Source: Liolophura sinensis
Taxonomy: Eukaryota > Mollusca > Polyplacophora > Chitonida > Chitonidae
Reading direction: 5' to 3'
Assembly (NCBI RefSeq): GCF_032854445.1
Contig: NW_027018121.1
Location: 1-64,000, forward strand
Length of the DNA: 64,000 bases
A program made the translations under genes and the position numbers. The notes under the pieces are model-generated. The model searched no databases. It worked only from the letters and a program-made list of their open reading frames with translations, and was not told where the DNA came from. The stretch's first letter is position 1; each line of letters begins with the position of its first letter. Below are positions 48,310-60,387 of the stretch, in pieces.

Positions 48310-51300
48310 TTGAATGATCATTTATGTCATAATCACGTGCCCAGCAACGGCTCTTACTCCATGGAAACCAGGAAAATTTGCAATTTTTCAACAGCTGCCG
48401 ATGCCTGGCTCAATTCCGCATCCTTTGGCACTTTACTGAAGTGGGTCAGTGTTCAGTTGTACTTTTTACAGCAGACTGTATCAAGTACCTTGTGGTTTTC
48501 ACGTACAAATGGTGTGGTTTTTCTACACGTAGATAAAGACATTAAGATTCTCTTGCATTTAGAAGTAAGGCAATTGCTGGGTGAGTTAAATGGGCTTGGC
48601 CCAAAGATTTGACGTCTTCTGGGCTACCGAAGGGCACATAACTTATAGTCAAAAGTTGAATATAGTAATGACCAGTCGCGATTGTACAGAGTGCAGTGTA
48701 GCCGGTTTCAATTAACAAAAAGACCAGGCAAAAATGCAAAAGTGGAAAAACTGTTCCAGTGCTGCTGGTAAGAGGCTAATCCGACGTATTTTGTGACGAC
48801 AAATCGAATGGTGCAAACCGCGTTGCTCTCCGACCAATACTTTTGCCTGTAGTGACAATTGAATGATCATTTATGTCATAATCACGTGCCCAGCAACGGC
48901 TCTTACTCCATGGAAACCAGCGAAATTTGCAATTTTTCAACAGCTGCCGATGCCTGGCTCAATTCCGCATCTTTTGGCACCTTATTCATGTGGGACTGTG
49001 GTCAGTTGTACTTTTTACAGCAGACTGTATAAAGTACCTTGTGTTTTTTACGTACAAATGGTGTGGTTTTTCTACACGTAGATAAAGACATTGAGATTGT
49101 CTTGGACTTAGAAGTAAGACAATTGCTGGGTGAGTTAAAAGGGCTTGGCCCAAAGATTTCAGGTCTTCTCGGCTACCGAAGGGCACATAACTTATAGTCA
49201 AAAGTTGAATATAGTAATGACCAGTCGCGATTGTACAGAGTACAGTGTAGCCGATTTCAATTAACAAAAAGACCAGGTAAAAATGCAAAAGTGGAAAAAC
49301 TGTTTCAGTGCTACTAGTAAGAGCCTAATCCGACGTATTTTGTGACGAGAAATCGAATGGTGCAATCCGCGTTGCTCTCCGACCAATACTTTTGGCTGTA
49401 GTGACAATTGAATGATCATTTATGTCATAATCACGTGCCCAGCAACGGCTCTTACTCCATGGAAACCAGGGAAATTTGCAATTTTTCAACAGCTGCCGAT
49501 GCCTGGCTCAATTCCGCATCTTTTGGCACCTTATTCATGTGGGTCTGTGGTCAGTTGTACTTTTTACAGCAGACTGTATCAAGTACCTTGTGTTTTTCAC
49601 GTACAAATGGTGTGGTTTTTCTACACGTAGATAAAGACATTGAGATTGCCTTGCACTTAGAAGTAAGGCAATTGCTGGGTGAGTTAAAAGGGCTTAGCCC
49701 AAAGATTTCAGGTCTTCTGGGCTACCGAAGGGCACATAACTTATAGTCAAAAGTTGAATATAGTAATGACCAGTCGCGATTGTACAGAGTACAGTGTAGC
49801 CGATTTCAATTAACAAAAAGACCAGGCAAAAATGCAAAAGTGGAAAAACTGTTCCAGTGCTACTAGTAAGAGCCTAATCCGACGTATTTTGTGACGAGAA
49901 ATCGAATGGTGCAATCCGCGTTGCTCTCCGACCAATACTTTTGGCTGTAGTGACAATTGAATGATCATTTATGTCATAATTACGTGCGTAGCAACGGGTC
50001 TTACTCCTTGGAAACCAGGGAAATTTGCAATTTTTCAACAGCTGCCGATGCCTGGCCCAATTCCACATCTTTTGGCACCTTATAAATGTGGGTCAGTGTT
50101 TAGTTGTACTTTTTACAGCAGACTGTATCAAGTACCTTGTGTTTTTTATGTACAAATGGTGTGGTTTTTCTACACGTAGATAAAGACATTGAGATTGTCT
50201 TGGACTTAGAAGTAAGACAATTGCTGGGTGAGTTAAATGGGCTTAGCCGAAAGATTTGACGTCTTCTGGGCTACCGAAGGGCACATAACTTATAGTCAAA
50301 AGTTGAATATAGTAATGACCAGTCGCGATTGTACAGAGTACAGTGTAGCCGATTTCAATTAACAAAAAGACCAGGTAAAAATGCAAAAGTGGAAAAACTG
50401 TTCCAGTGCTGCTGGTAAGAGGCTAATCCGACGTATTTTGTGACGAGAAATCGAATGGTGCAAACCGCGTTGCTCTCCGACCAATACTTTTGCCTGTAGT
50501 GACAATTGAATGATCATTTATGTCATAATCACGTGCCCAGCAACGGTTCTTACTCCATGGAAACCAGGGAAATTTGCAATTTTTCAACAGCTGCCGATGC
50601 CTGGCTCAATTCCGCATCTTTTGGCACCTTACTGAAGTGGGTCAGTGTTCAGTTGTACTTTTTACAGCAGACTGTATCAAGTACCTTGTGGTTTTCACGT
50701 ACAAATGGTGTGGTTTTTCTACACGTAGATAAAGACATTGAGATTGTCTTGCACTTAGAAGTAAGGCAATTGCTGGGTGAGTTAAATGGGCTTGGCCCAA
50801 AGATTTCAGGTCTTCTGGGCTACCGAAGGGCACATAACTTATAGTCAAAAGTTGAATATAGTAATGACCAGTCGCGATTGTACAGAGTGCAGTGTAGCCG
50901 GTTTCAATTAATAAAAAGACCAGGCAAAAATGCAAAAGTGGAAAAACTGTTCCAGTGCTGCTGGTAAGAGGCTAATCCGACGTATTTTGTGACGACAAAT
51001 CGAATGGTGCAAACAGCGTTGCTCTCCGACCAATACTTTTGCCTGTAGTGACAATTGAATGATCATTTATGTCATAATCACGTGCCCAGCAACGGCTCTT
51101 ACTCCATGGAAACCAGGGAAATTTGCAATTTTTCAACAGCTGCCGATGCCTGGCTCAATTCCGCATCTTTTGGCACCTTATTCATGTGGGTCTGTGGTCA
51201 GTTGTACTTTTTACAGCAGACTGTATCAAGTACCTTGTGTTTTTCACGTACAAATGGTGTGGTTTTTCTACACGTAGATAAAGACATTGAGATTGTCTTG

Positions 51301-51603
51301 CACTTAGAAGTAAGTCAATTGCTGGGTGAGTTAAATGGGCTTAGCCCAAAGATTTCAGGTCTTCTGGGCTACCGAAGGGCACATAACTTATAGTCAAAAG
51401 TTGAATATAGTAATGACCAGTCGCGATTGTACAGAGTACAGTGTAGCCGATTTCAATTAACAAAAAGACCAGGCAAAAATGCAAAAGTGGACAAACTGTT
51501 CCAGTGCTGCTGGTAAGAGGCTAATCCGACGTATTTTGTGACGAGAAATCGAATGGTGCAAACCGCGTTGCTCTCCGACCAATACTTTTGGCTGTAGCGA
51601 CAG
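48310..51603. repeat. Transition block between the two HOR families
   Basis: Units at 48310, 48859, 49408, 49957, 50506 and 51055, all 549 bp. The unit at 48310 matches 21391 and 15904 (gcatccttt, attaagat). The unit at 48859 resembles 22490 and 63575 (tataaag, ggacttagaagtaagac). The unit at 49957 has aattccacatc and ttataaatg like type a but no 16-bp palindrome. The unit at 51055 has agtaagtcaattg and leads into type a at 51604. Confidence 0.82.
49812..49848. other. Phased A-tract cluster, one per monomer (example)
   Basis: A tracts begin at 49815 (A5), 49828 (A5), 49836 (A4) and 49844 (A5), spacings of 13, 8 and 8, on average close to one helical turn. A separate group of T5 tracts begins at 49482, 49561, 49593 and 49616. 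Phased A tracts are known to curve DNA and are frequent in satellites; curvature here is inferred. Confidence 0.55.
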
Positions 51604-54348
51604 ATCAATGATCATTGATGTCATAATCACGTGCCCAGCAACGGCTCTTACTCCATGGAAACCAGGGATATTTGCAATTTTTTAACAGCTGCCGATGCCT
51701 GGCCCAATTCCACATCTTTTTGCACCTTATAAATGTGGGTCAGTGTTTAGCTGTACTTTTCACAGCAGACTGTATCAAGTACCTTGTGTTTTTTATGTAC
51801 AAATGGTGTGGTTTTTCTACACGTAGATAAAGACATTGAGATTGTCTTGGACTTAGAAGTAAGACAATTGCTGGGTGAGTTGAATGGGCTTAGCCGATAG
51901 ATTTGACGTCTTCTGGGCTACCGAAGGGCACATAACTTATAGTCAAAAGTTGAATATAGTAATGACCAGTCGCGATTGTACAGAGTACAGTGTAGCCGAT
52001 TTCAATTAACAAAAAGACCAGGTAAAAACGCAAAAGTGGAAAAACTGTTCCAGTGCTGCTGGTAAGAGGCTAATCCGACGTATTTTGTGACGAGAAATCG
52101 AATGGTGCAAACCGCGTTGCTCTCCGACCAATACTTTTGCCTGTAGTGACAATTGAATGATAATTTATGTCATAATCACGTGCCCAGCAACGGCTCTTAC
52201 TCCATGGAAACCAGGGAAATTTGCAATTTTTCAACAGCTGCCGATGCCTGGCTCAATTCCGCATCTTTTGGCACCTTACTGAAGTGGGTCAGTGTTCAGT
52301 TGTACTTTTTACAGCAGACTGTATCAAGTACCTTGTGGTTTTTATGTACAAATGGTGTGGTTTTTCTACACGTAGATAAAGACATTGAGATTGTCTTGCA
52401 CTTAGAAGTAAAGCAATTGCTGGGTGAGTTAAATGGGTTTGGCCCAAAGATTTGACGTCTTCTGGGCTACCGAAGGGCACATAACTTATAGTCAAAAGTT
52501 GAATATAGTAATGACCAGTCGCGATTGTACAGAGTGCAGTGTAGCCGGTTTCAATTAACAAAAAGACCAGGCAAAAATGCAAAAGTGGAAAAACTGTTCC
52601 AGTGCTGCTGGTAAGAGGCTAATCCGACGTATTTTGTGACGACAAATCGAATGGTGCAAACCGCGTTGCTCTCCGACCAATACTTTTGCCTGTAGTGACA
52701 ATTGAATGATCATTTATGTCATAATCACGTGCCCAGCAACGGCTCTTACTCCATGGAAACCAGGGAAATTTGAAATTTTTCAACAGCTGCCGATGCCTGG
52801 CTCAATTCCGCATCTTTTGGCACCTTACTGAAGTGGGTCAGTGTTCAGTTGTACTTTTTACAGCAGACTGTATCAAGTACCTTGTGGTTTTCACGTACAA
52901 ATGGTGTGGTTTTTCTACACGTAGATAAAGACATTGAGATTGTCTTGCACTTAGAAGTAAGGCAATTGCTGGGTGAGTTAAATGGGCTTGGCCCAAAGAT
53001 TTGACGTCTTCTGGGCTACCGAAGGGCACATAACTTATAGTCAAAAGTTGAATATAGTAATGACCAGTCGCGATTGTACAGAGTGCAGTGTAGCCGGTTT
53101 CAATTAACAAAAAGACCAGGCAAAAATGCAAAAGTGGAAAAACTGTTCCAGTGCTGCTGGTAAGAGGCTAATCCGACGTATTTTGTGACGACTAATCGAA
53201 TGGTGCAAACCGCGTTGCTCTCCGACCAATACTTTTGCCTGTAGTGACAATTGAATGATCATTTATGTCATAATCACGTGCCCAGCAACGGCTCTTACTC
53301 CATGGAAACCAGGGAAATTTGCAATTTTTCAACAGCTGCCGATGCCTGGCTCAATTCCGCATCTTTTGGCACCTTAGTCATGTGGGTCTGTGGTCAGTTG
53401 TACTTTTTACAGCAGACTGTATCAAGTACCTTGTGTTTTTCACGTACAAATGGTGTGGTTTTTCTACACGTAGATAAAGACATTGAGATTGTCTTGCACT
53501 TAGAAGTAAGGCAATTGCTGGGTGAGTTAAATGGGCTTAGCCCAAAGATTTCAGGTCTTCTGGGCTACCGAAGGGCACATAACTTATAGTCAAAAGTTGA
53601 ATATAGTAATGACCAGTCGCGATTGTACAGAGTACAGTGTAGCCGATTTCAATTAACAAAAAGACCAGGCAAAAATGCAAAAGTGGACAAACTGTTCCAG
53701 TGCTACCAGTAAGAGCATAATCCGACGTATTTTGTGACGAGAAATCGAATGGTGCAATCCGCGTTGCTCTCCGACCAATACTTTTGGCTGTAGCGACAAT
53801 TGAATGATCATTTATGTCATAATCACGTGCCCAGCAACGGCTCTTACTCCATGGAAACCAGGGAAATTTGCAATTTTTCAACAGCTGCCGATGCCTGGCT
53901 CAATTCCGCATCTTTTGGCACCTTACTGAAGTGGGTCAGTGTTCAGTTGTACTTTTTACAGCAGACTGTATCAAGTACCTTGTGGTTTTCACGTACAAAT
54001 GGTGTGGTTTTTCTACACGTAGATAAAGACATTGAGATTGTCTTGCACTTAGAAGTAAGTCAATTGCTGGGTGAGTTAAATGGGCTTAGCCCAAAGATTT
54101 CAGGTCTTCTGGGCTACCGAAGGGCACATAACTTATAGTCAAAAGTTGAATATAGTAATGACCAGTCGCGATTGTACAGAGTACAGTGTAGCCGATTTCA
54201 ATTAACAAAAAGACCAGGCAAAAATGCAAAAGTGGACAAACTGTTCCAGTGCTGCTGGTAAGAGGCTAATCCGACGTATTTTGTGACGAGAAATCGAATG
54301 GTGCAAACCGCGTTGCTCTCCGACCAATACTTTTGGCTGTAGCGACAG
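51604..54348. repeat. Outer five-monomer HOR, copy 1 (types a-b-c-d-e)
   Basis: Units at 51604 (a), 52153 (b), 52702 (c), 53251 (d) and 53800 (e). The block is 2745 bp, exactly 5 x 549, and the next copy begins at 54349. Types a, b, c and d differ from copy 2 by only a few bases that I could find (for example t/c at 52438). Type e here is a chimera: front as in the unit at 50506 (gtggttttc), back as in the unit at 51055 (agtaagtcaattg). Confidence 0.92.
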
Positions 54349-54364
54349 ATCAATGATCATTGAT
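54349..54364. other. 16-bp perfect palindrome of type a
   Basis: ATCAATGATCATTGAT reads the same on both strands. It arises because type a has cagatcaatg where other units have caattgaatg, together with the cattgatg variant on the right. The same sequence is at 1586-1601, 38420-38435, 51604-51619 and 57094-57109. The truncated unit at 63130 has lost the site. Confidence 0.9.
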
Positions 54365-57093
54365 GTCATAATCACGTGCCCAGCAACGGCTCTTACTCCA
54401 TGGAAACCAGGGATATTTGCAATTTTTTAACAGCTGCCGATGCCTGGCCCAATTCCACATCTTTTTGCACCTTATAAATGTGGGTCAGTGTTTAGCTGTA
54501 CTTTTCACAGCAGACTGTATCAAGTACCTTGTGTTTTTTATGTACAAATGGTGTGGTTTTTCTACACGTAGATAAAGACATTGAGATTGTCTTGGACTTA
54601 GAAGTAAGACAATTGCTGGGTGAGTTGAATGGGCTTAGCCGATAGATTTGACGTCTTCTGGGCTACCGAAGGGCACATAACTTATAGTCAAAAGTTGAAT
54701 ATAGTAATGACCAGTCGCGATTGTACAGAGTACAGTGTAGCCGATTTCAATTAACAAAAAGACCAGGTAAAAACGCAAAAGTGGAAAAACTGTTCCAGTG
54801 CTGCTGGTAAGAGGCTAATCCGACGTATTTTGTGACGAGAAATCGAATGGTGCAAACCGCGTTGCTCTCCGACCAATACTTTTGCCTGTAGTGACAATTG
54901 AATGATAATTTATGTCATAATCACGTGCCCAGCAACGGCTCTTACTCCATGGAAACCAGGGAAATTTGCAATTTTTCAACAGCTGCCGATGCCTGGCTCA
55001 ATTCCGCATCTTTTGGCACCTTACTGAAGTGGGTCAGTGTTCAGTTGTACTTTTTACAGCAGACTGTATCAAGTACCTTGTGGTTTTTATGTACAAATGG
55101 TGTGGTTTTTCTACACGTAGATAAAGACATTGAGATTGTCTTGCACTTAGAAGTAAAGCAATTGCTGGGTGAGTTAAATGGGCTTGGCCCAAAGATTTGA
55201 CGTCTTCTGGGCTACCGAAGGGCACATAACTTATAGTCAAAAGTTGAATATAGTAATGACCAGTCGCGATTGTACAGAGTGCAGTGTAGCCGGTTTCAAT
55301 TAACAAAAAGACCAGGCAAAAATGCAAAAGTGGAAAAACTGTTCCAGTGCTGCTGGTAAGAGGCTAATCCGACGTATTTTGTGACGACAAATCGAATGGT
55401 GCAAACCGCGTTGCTCTCCGACCAATACTTTTGCCTGTAGTGACAATTGAATGATCATTTATGTCATAATCACGTGCCCAGCAACGGCTCTTACTCCATG
55501 GAAACCAGGGAAATTTGAAATTTTTCAACAGCTGCCGATGCCTGGCTCAATTCCGCATCTTTTGGCACCTTACTGAAGTGGGTCAGTGTTCAGTTGTACT
55601 TTTTACAGCAGACTGTATCAAGTACCTTGTGGTTTTCACGTACAAATGGTGTGGTTTTTCTACACGTAGATAAAGACATTGAGATTGTCTTGCACTTAGA
55701 AGTAAGGCAATTGCTGGGTGAGTTAAATGGGCTTGGCCCAAAGATTTGACGTCTTCTGGGCTACCGAAGGGCACATAACTTATAGTCAAAAGTTGAATAT
55801 AGTAATGACCAGTCGCGATTGTACAGAGTGCAGTGTAGCCGGTTTCAATTAACAAAAAGACCAGGCAAAAATGCAAAAGTGGAAAAACTGTTCCAGTGCT
55901 GCTGGTAAGAGGCTAATCCGACGTATTTTGTGACGACTAATCGAATGGTGCAAACCGCGTTGCTCTCCGACCAATACTTTTGCCTGTAGTGACAATTGAA
56001 TGATCATTTATGTCATAATCACGTGCCCAGCAACGGCTCTTACTCCATGGAAACCAGGGAAATTTGCAATTTTTCAACAGCTGCCGATGCCTGGCTCAAT
56101 TCCGCATCTTTTGGCACCTTAGTCATGTGGGTCTGTGGTCAGTTGTACTTTTTACAGCAGACTGTATCAAGTACCTTGTGTTTTTCACGTACAAATGGTG
56201 TGGTTTTTCTACACGTAGATAAAGACATTGAGATTGTCTTGCACTTAGAAGTAAGGCAATTGCTGGGTGAGTTAAATGGGCTTAGCCCAAAGATTTCAGG
56301 TCTTCTGGGCTACCGAAGGGCACATAACTTATAGTCAAAAGTTGAATATAGTAATGACCAGTCGCGATTGTACAGAGTACAGTGTAGCCGATTTCAATTA
56401 ACAAAAAGACCAGGCAAAAATGCAAAAGTGGACAAACTGTTCCAGTGCTACCAGTAAAAGCATAATCCGACGTATTTTGTGACGAGAAATCGAATGGTGC
56501 AATCCGCGTTGCTCTCCGACCAATACTTTTGGCTGTAGCGACAATTGAATGATCATTTATGTCATAATCACGTGCCTAGCAACGGCTCTTACTCCATGGA
56601 AACCAGGGAAATTTGCAATTTTTCAACAGCTGCCGATGCCTGGCTCAATTCCGCATCTTTTGGCACCTTACTGAAGTGGGTTAGTGTTCAGTTGTACTTT
56701 TTACAGCAGACTGTATCAAGTACCTTGTGTTTTTCACGTAGAAATGGTGTGGTTTTTCTACACGTAGATAAAGACATTGAGATTGTCTTGCACTTAGAAG
56801 TAAGGCAATTGCTGGGTGAGTTAAATGGGCTTAGCCCAAAGATTTCAGGTCTTCTGGGCTACCGAAGGGCACATAACTTATAGTCAAAAGTTGAATATAG
56901 TAATGACCAGTCGCGATTGTACTGAGTACAGTGTAGCCGATTTCAATTAACAAAAAGACCAGGCAAAAATGCAAAAGTGGACAAACTGTTCCAGTGCTGC
57001 TGGTAAGAGGCTAATCCGACGTATTTTGTGACGAGAAATCGAATGGTGCAAACCGCGTTGCTCTCCGACCAATACTTTTGGCTGTAGCGACAG
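54349..57093. repeat. Outer five-monomer HOR, copy 2 (types a-b-c-d-e)
   Basis: Units at 54349 (a: 16-bp palindrome, cccaattccacatc, ttataaatg, gccgatag), 54898 (b: tgataattt, gtggtttttatg, aaagcaattg), 55447 (c: gaaatttgaaattt, gactaatcg), 55996 (d: ccttagtcatgtggg, taccagtaa) and 56545 (e: cgtgcctagc, gtactgag, gtggacaaactg). Again exactly 2745 bp. The type e unit matches the unit at 1036 rather than the type e of copy 1. Confidence 0.92.
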
Positions 57094-60000
57094 ATCAATG
57101 ATCATTGATGTCATAATCACGTGCCCAGCAACGGCTCTTACTCCATGGAAACCAGGGATATTTGCAATTTTTTAACAGCTGCCGATGCCTGGCCCAATTC
57201 CACATCTTTTGGCTCCTTATAAATGTGGGTCAGTGTTTAGCTGTACTTTTCACAGCAGACTGTATCAAGTACCTTGTGTTTTTTATGTACAAATGGTGTG
57301 GTTTTTCTACACGTAGATAAAGACATTGAGATTGTCTTGGACTTAGAAGTAAGACAATTGCTGGGTGAGTTGAATGGGCTTAGCCGATAGATTTGACGTC
57401 TTCTGGGCTACCGAAGGGCACATAACTTATAGTCAAAAGTTGAATATAGTAATGACCAGTCGCGATTGTACAGAGTACAGTGTAGCCGATTTCAATTAAC
57501 AAAAAGACCAGGTAAAAACGCAAAAGTGGAAAAACTATTCCAGTGCTGCTGGTAAGAGGCTAATCCGACGTATTTTGTGACGAGAAATCGAATGGTGCAA
57601 ACCGCGTGGCTCTCCGACCAATACTTTTGCCTGTAGTGACAATTGAATGATAATTTATGTCATAATCACGTGCCCAGCAACGGGTCTTACTCCATGGAAA
57701 CCAGGGAAATTTGCAATTTTTCAACAGCTGCCGATGCCTGGCTCAATTCCGCATCTTTTGGCACCTTACTGAAGTGGGTCAGTGTTCAGTTGTACTTTTT
57801 ACAGCAGACTGTATCAAGTACCTTGTGGTTTTCACGTACAAATGGTGTGGTTTTTCTACACGTAGATAAAGACATTGAGATTGTCTTGCACTTAGAAGTA
57901 AAGCAATTGCTGGGTGAGTTAAATGGGCTTGGCCCAAAGATTTGAAGTCTTCTGGACTACCGAAGGGCACATAACTTATAGTCAAAAGTTGAATATAGTA
58001 ATGACCAGTCGCGATTGTACAGAGTGCAGTGTAGCCGGTTTCAATTAACAAAAAGACCAGGCAAAAATGCAAATGTGGAAAAACTGTTCCAGTGCTGCTG
58101 GTAAGAGGCTAATCCGACGTATTTTGTGACGACAAATCGAATGGTGCAAACCGCGTTGCTCTCCGACCAATACTTTTGCCTGTAGTGACAATTGAATGAT
58201 AATTTATGTCATAATCACGTGCCCAGCAACGGCTCTTACTCCATGGAAACCAGGGAAATTTGCAATTTTTCAACAGCTGCCGATGCCTGGCTCAATTCCG
58301 CATCTTTTGGCACCTTACTGAAGTGGGTCAGTGTTCAGTTGTACTTTTTACAGCAGACTGTATCAAGTACCTTGTGGTTTTCACGTACAAATGGTGTGGT
58401 TTTTCTACACGTAGATAAAGACATTGAGATTGTCTTGCACTTAGAAGTAAGGCAATTGCTGGGTGAGTTAAATGGGCTTGGCCCAAAGATTTGACGTCTT
58501 CTGGGCTACCGAAGGGCACATAACTTATAGTCAAAAGTTGAATATAGTAATGACCAGTCGCGATTGTACAGAGTGCAGTGTAGCCGGTTTCAATTAACAA
58601 AAAGACCAGGCAAAAATGCAAAAGTGGAAAAACTGTTCCAGTGCTGCTGGTAAGAGGCTAATCCGACGTATTTTGTGACGACAAATCGAATGGTGCAAAC
58701 CGCGTTGCTCTCCGACCAATACTTTTGCCTGTAGTGACAATTGAATGATCATTTATGTCATAATCACGTGCCCAGCAACGGCTCTTACTCCATGGAAACC
58801 AGGGAAATTTGAAATTTTTCAACAGCTGCCGATGCCTGGCTCAATTCCGCATCTTTTGGCACCTTACTGAAGTGGGTCAGTGTTCAGTTGTACTTTTTAC
58901 AGCAGACTGTATCAAGTACCTTGTGGTTTTCACGTACAAATGGTGTGGTTTTTCTACACGTAGATAAAGACATTGAGATTGTCTTGCACTTAGAAGTAAG
59001 GCAATTGCTGGGTGAGTTAAATGGGCTTGGCCCAAAGATTTGACGTCTTCTGGGCTACCGAAGGGCACATAACTTATAGTCAAAAGTTGAATATAGTAAT
59101 GACCAGTCGCGATTGTACAGAGTGCAGTGTAGCCGGTTTCAATTTACAAAAAGACCAGGCAAAAATGCAAAAGTGGAAAAACTGTTCCAGTGCTGCTGGT
59201 AAGAGGCTAATCCGACGTATTTTGTGACGACTAATCGAATGGTGCAAACCGCGTTGCTCTCCGACCAATACTTTTGCCTGTAGTGACAATTGAATGATCA
59301 TTTATGTCATAATCACGTGCCCAGCAACGGCTCTTACTCCATGGAAACCAGGGAAATTTGCAATTTTTCAACAGCTGCCGATGCCTGGCTCAATTCCGCA
59401 TCTTTTGGCACCTTAGTCATGTGGGTCTGTGGTCAGTTGTACTTTTTACAGCAGACTGTATCAAGTACCTTGTGTTTTTCACGTACAAATGGTGTGGTTT
59501 TTCTACACGTAGATAAAGACATTGAGATTGTCTTGCACTTAGAAGTAAGGCAATTGCTGGGTGAGTTAAATGGGCTTAGCCCAAAGATTTCAGGTCTTCT
59601 GGGCTACCGAAGGGCACATAACTTATAGTCAAAAGTTGAATATAGTACTGACCATTCCCGATTGTACAGAGTACAGTGTAGCCGATTTCAATTAAAAAAA
59701 AGACCAGGCAAAAATGCAAAAGTGGACAAACTGTTCCAGTGCAACCAGTAAGAGCCTAATCCGACGTATTTTGTGACGAGAAATCGAATGGTGCAATCCG
59801 CGTTGCTCTCCGACCAATACTTTTGGCTGTAGCGACAATTGAATGATCATTTATGTCATAATCACGTGCGTAGCAACGGCTCTTACTCCATGGAAACCAG
59901 GGAAATTTGCAATTTTTCAACAGCTGCCGATGCCTGGCTCAATTCCGCATCTTTTGGCACCTTACTGAAGTGGGTTAGTGTTCAGTTGTACTTTTTACAG

Positions 60001-60387
60001 CAGACTGTATCAAGTACCTTGTGTTTTTCACGTACAAATGGTGTGGTTTTTCTACACGTAGATAAAGACATTGAGATTGTCTTGCACTTAGAAGTAAGGC
60101 AATTGCTGGGTGAGTTAAATGGGCTTGGCCCAAAGATTTCAGGTCTTCTGGGCTACCGAAGGGCACATAACTTATAGTCAAAAGTTGAAAATAGTAATGA
60201 CCAGTCGCGATTGTACAGAGTACAGTGTAGCCGATTTCAATTAACAAAAAGACCAGGTAAAAATGCAAAAGTGGACAAACTGTTCCAGTGCTGCTGGTAA
60301 GAGGCTAATCCGACGTATTTTGTGACGAGAAATCGAATGGTGCAATCCGCGTTGCTCTCCGACCAATACTTTTGGCTGTAGTGACAA
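57094..60387. repeat. Outer HOR, six-monomer version
   Basis: Units at 57094 (a), 57643 (b), 58192 (extra b-like), 58741 (c), 59290 (d) and 59839 (follows d, has gttgaaaatag). The extra unit at 58192 shares tgataattt with b but has gtaaggcaattg like c, so it looks like an unequal-exchange product between b and c. Period to the next comparable position is 6 x 549. Confidence 0.88.

Noticed and set aside
53251-53589. Recurrent 112-codon open frame on the plus strand in many monomers
   Set aside because: The frame starts at TTG rather than ATG, overlaps other open frames on both strands, changes by non-synonymous differences between types (for example PSNG, RSNV and RSNG), and is broken in many units by indels. 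It persists because the monomer is homogenised, not because the protein is kept.
55583-55876. Recurrent 97-100 codon open frame on the minus strand with a hydrophobic start
   Set aside because: It also begins at a TTG, lies opposite the plus-strand frame, and its variation follows the satellite types. There is no recognisable domain, promoter or codon bias.
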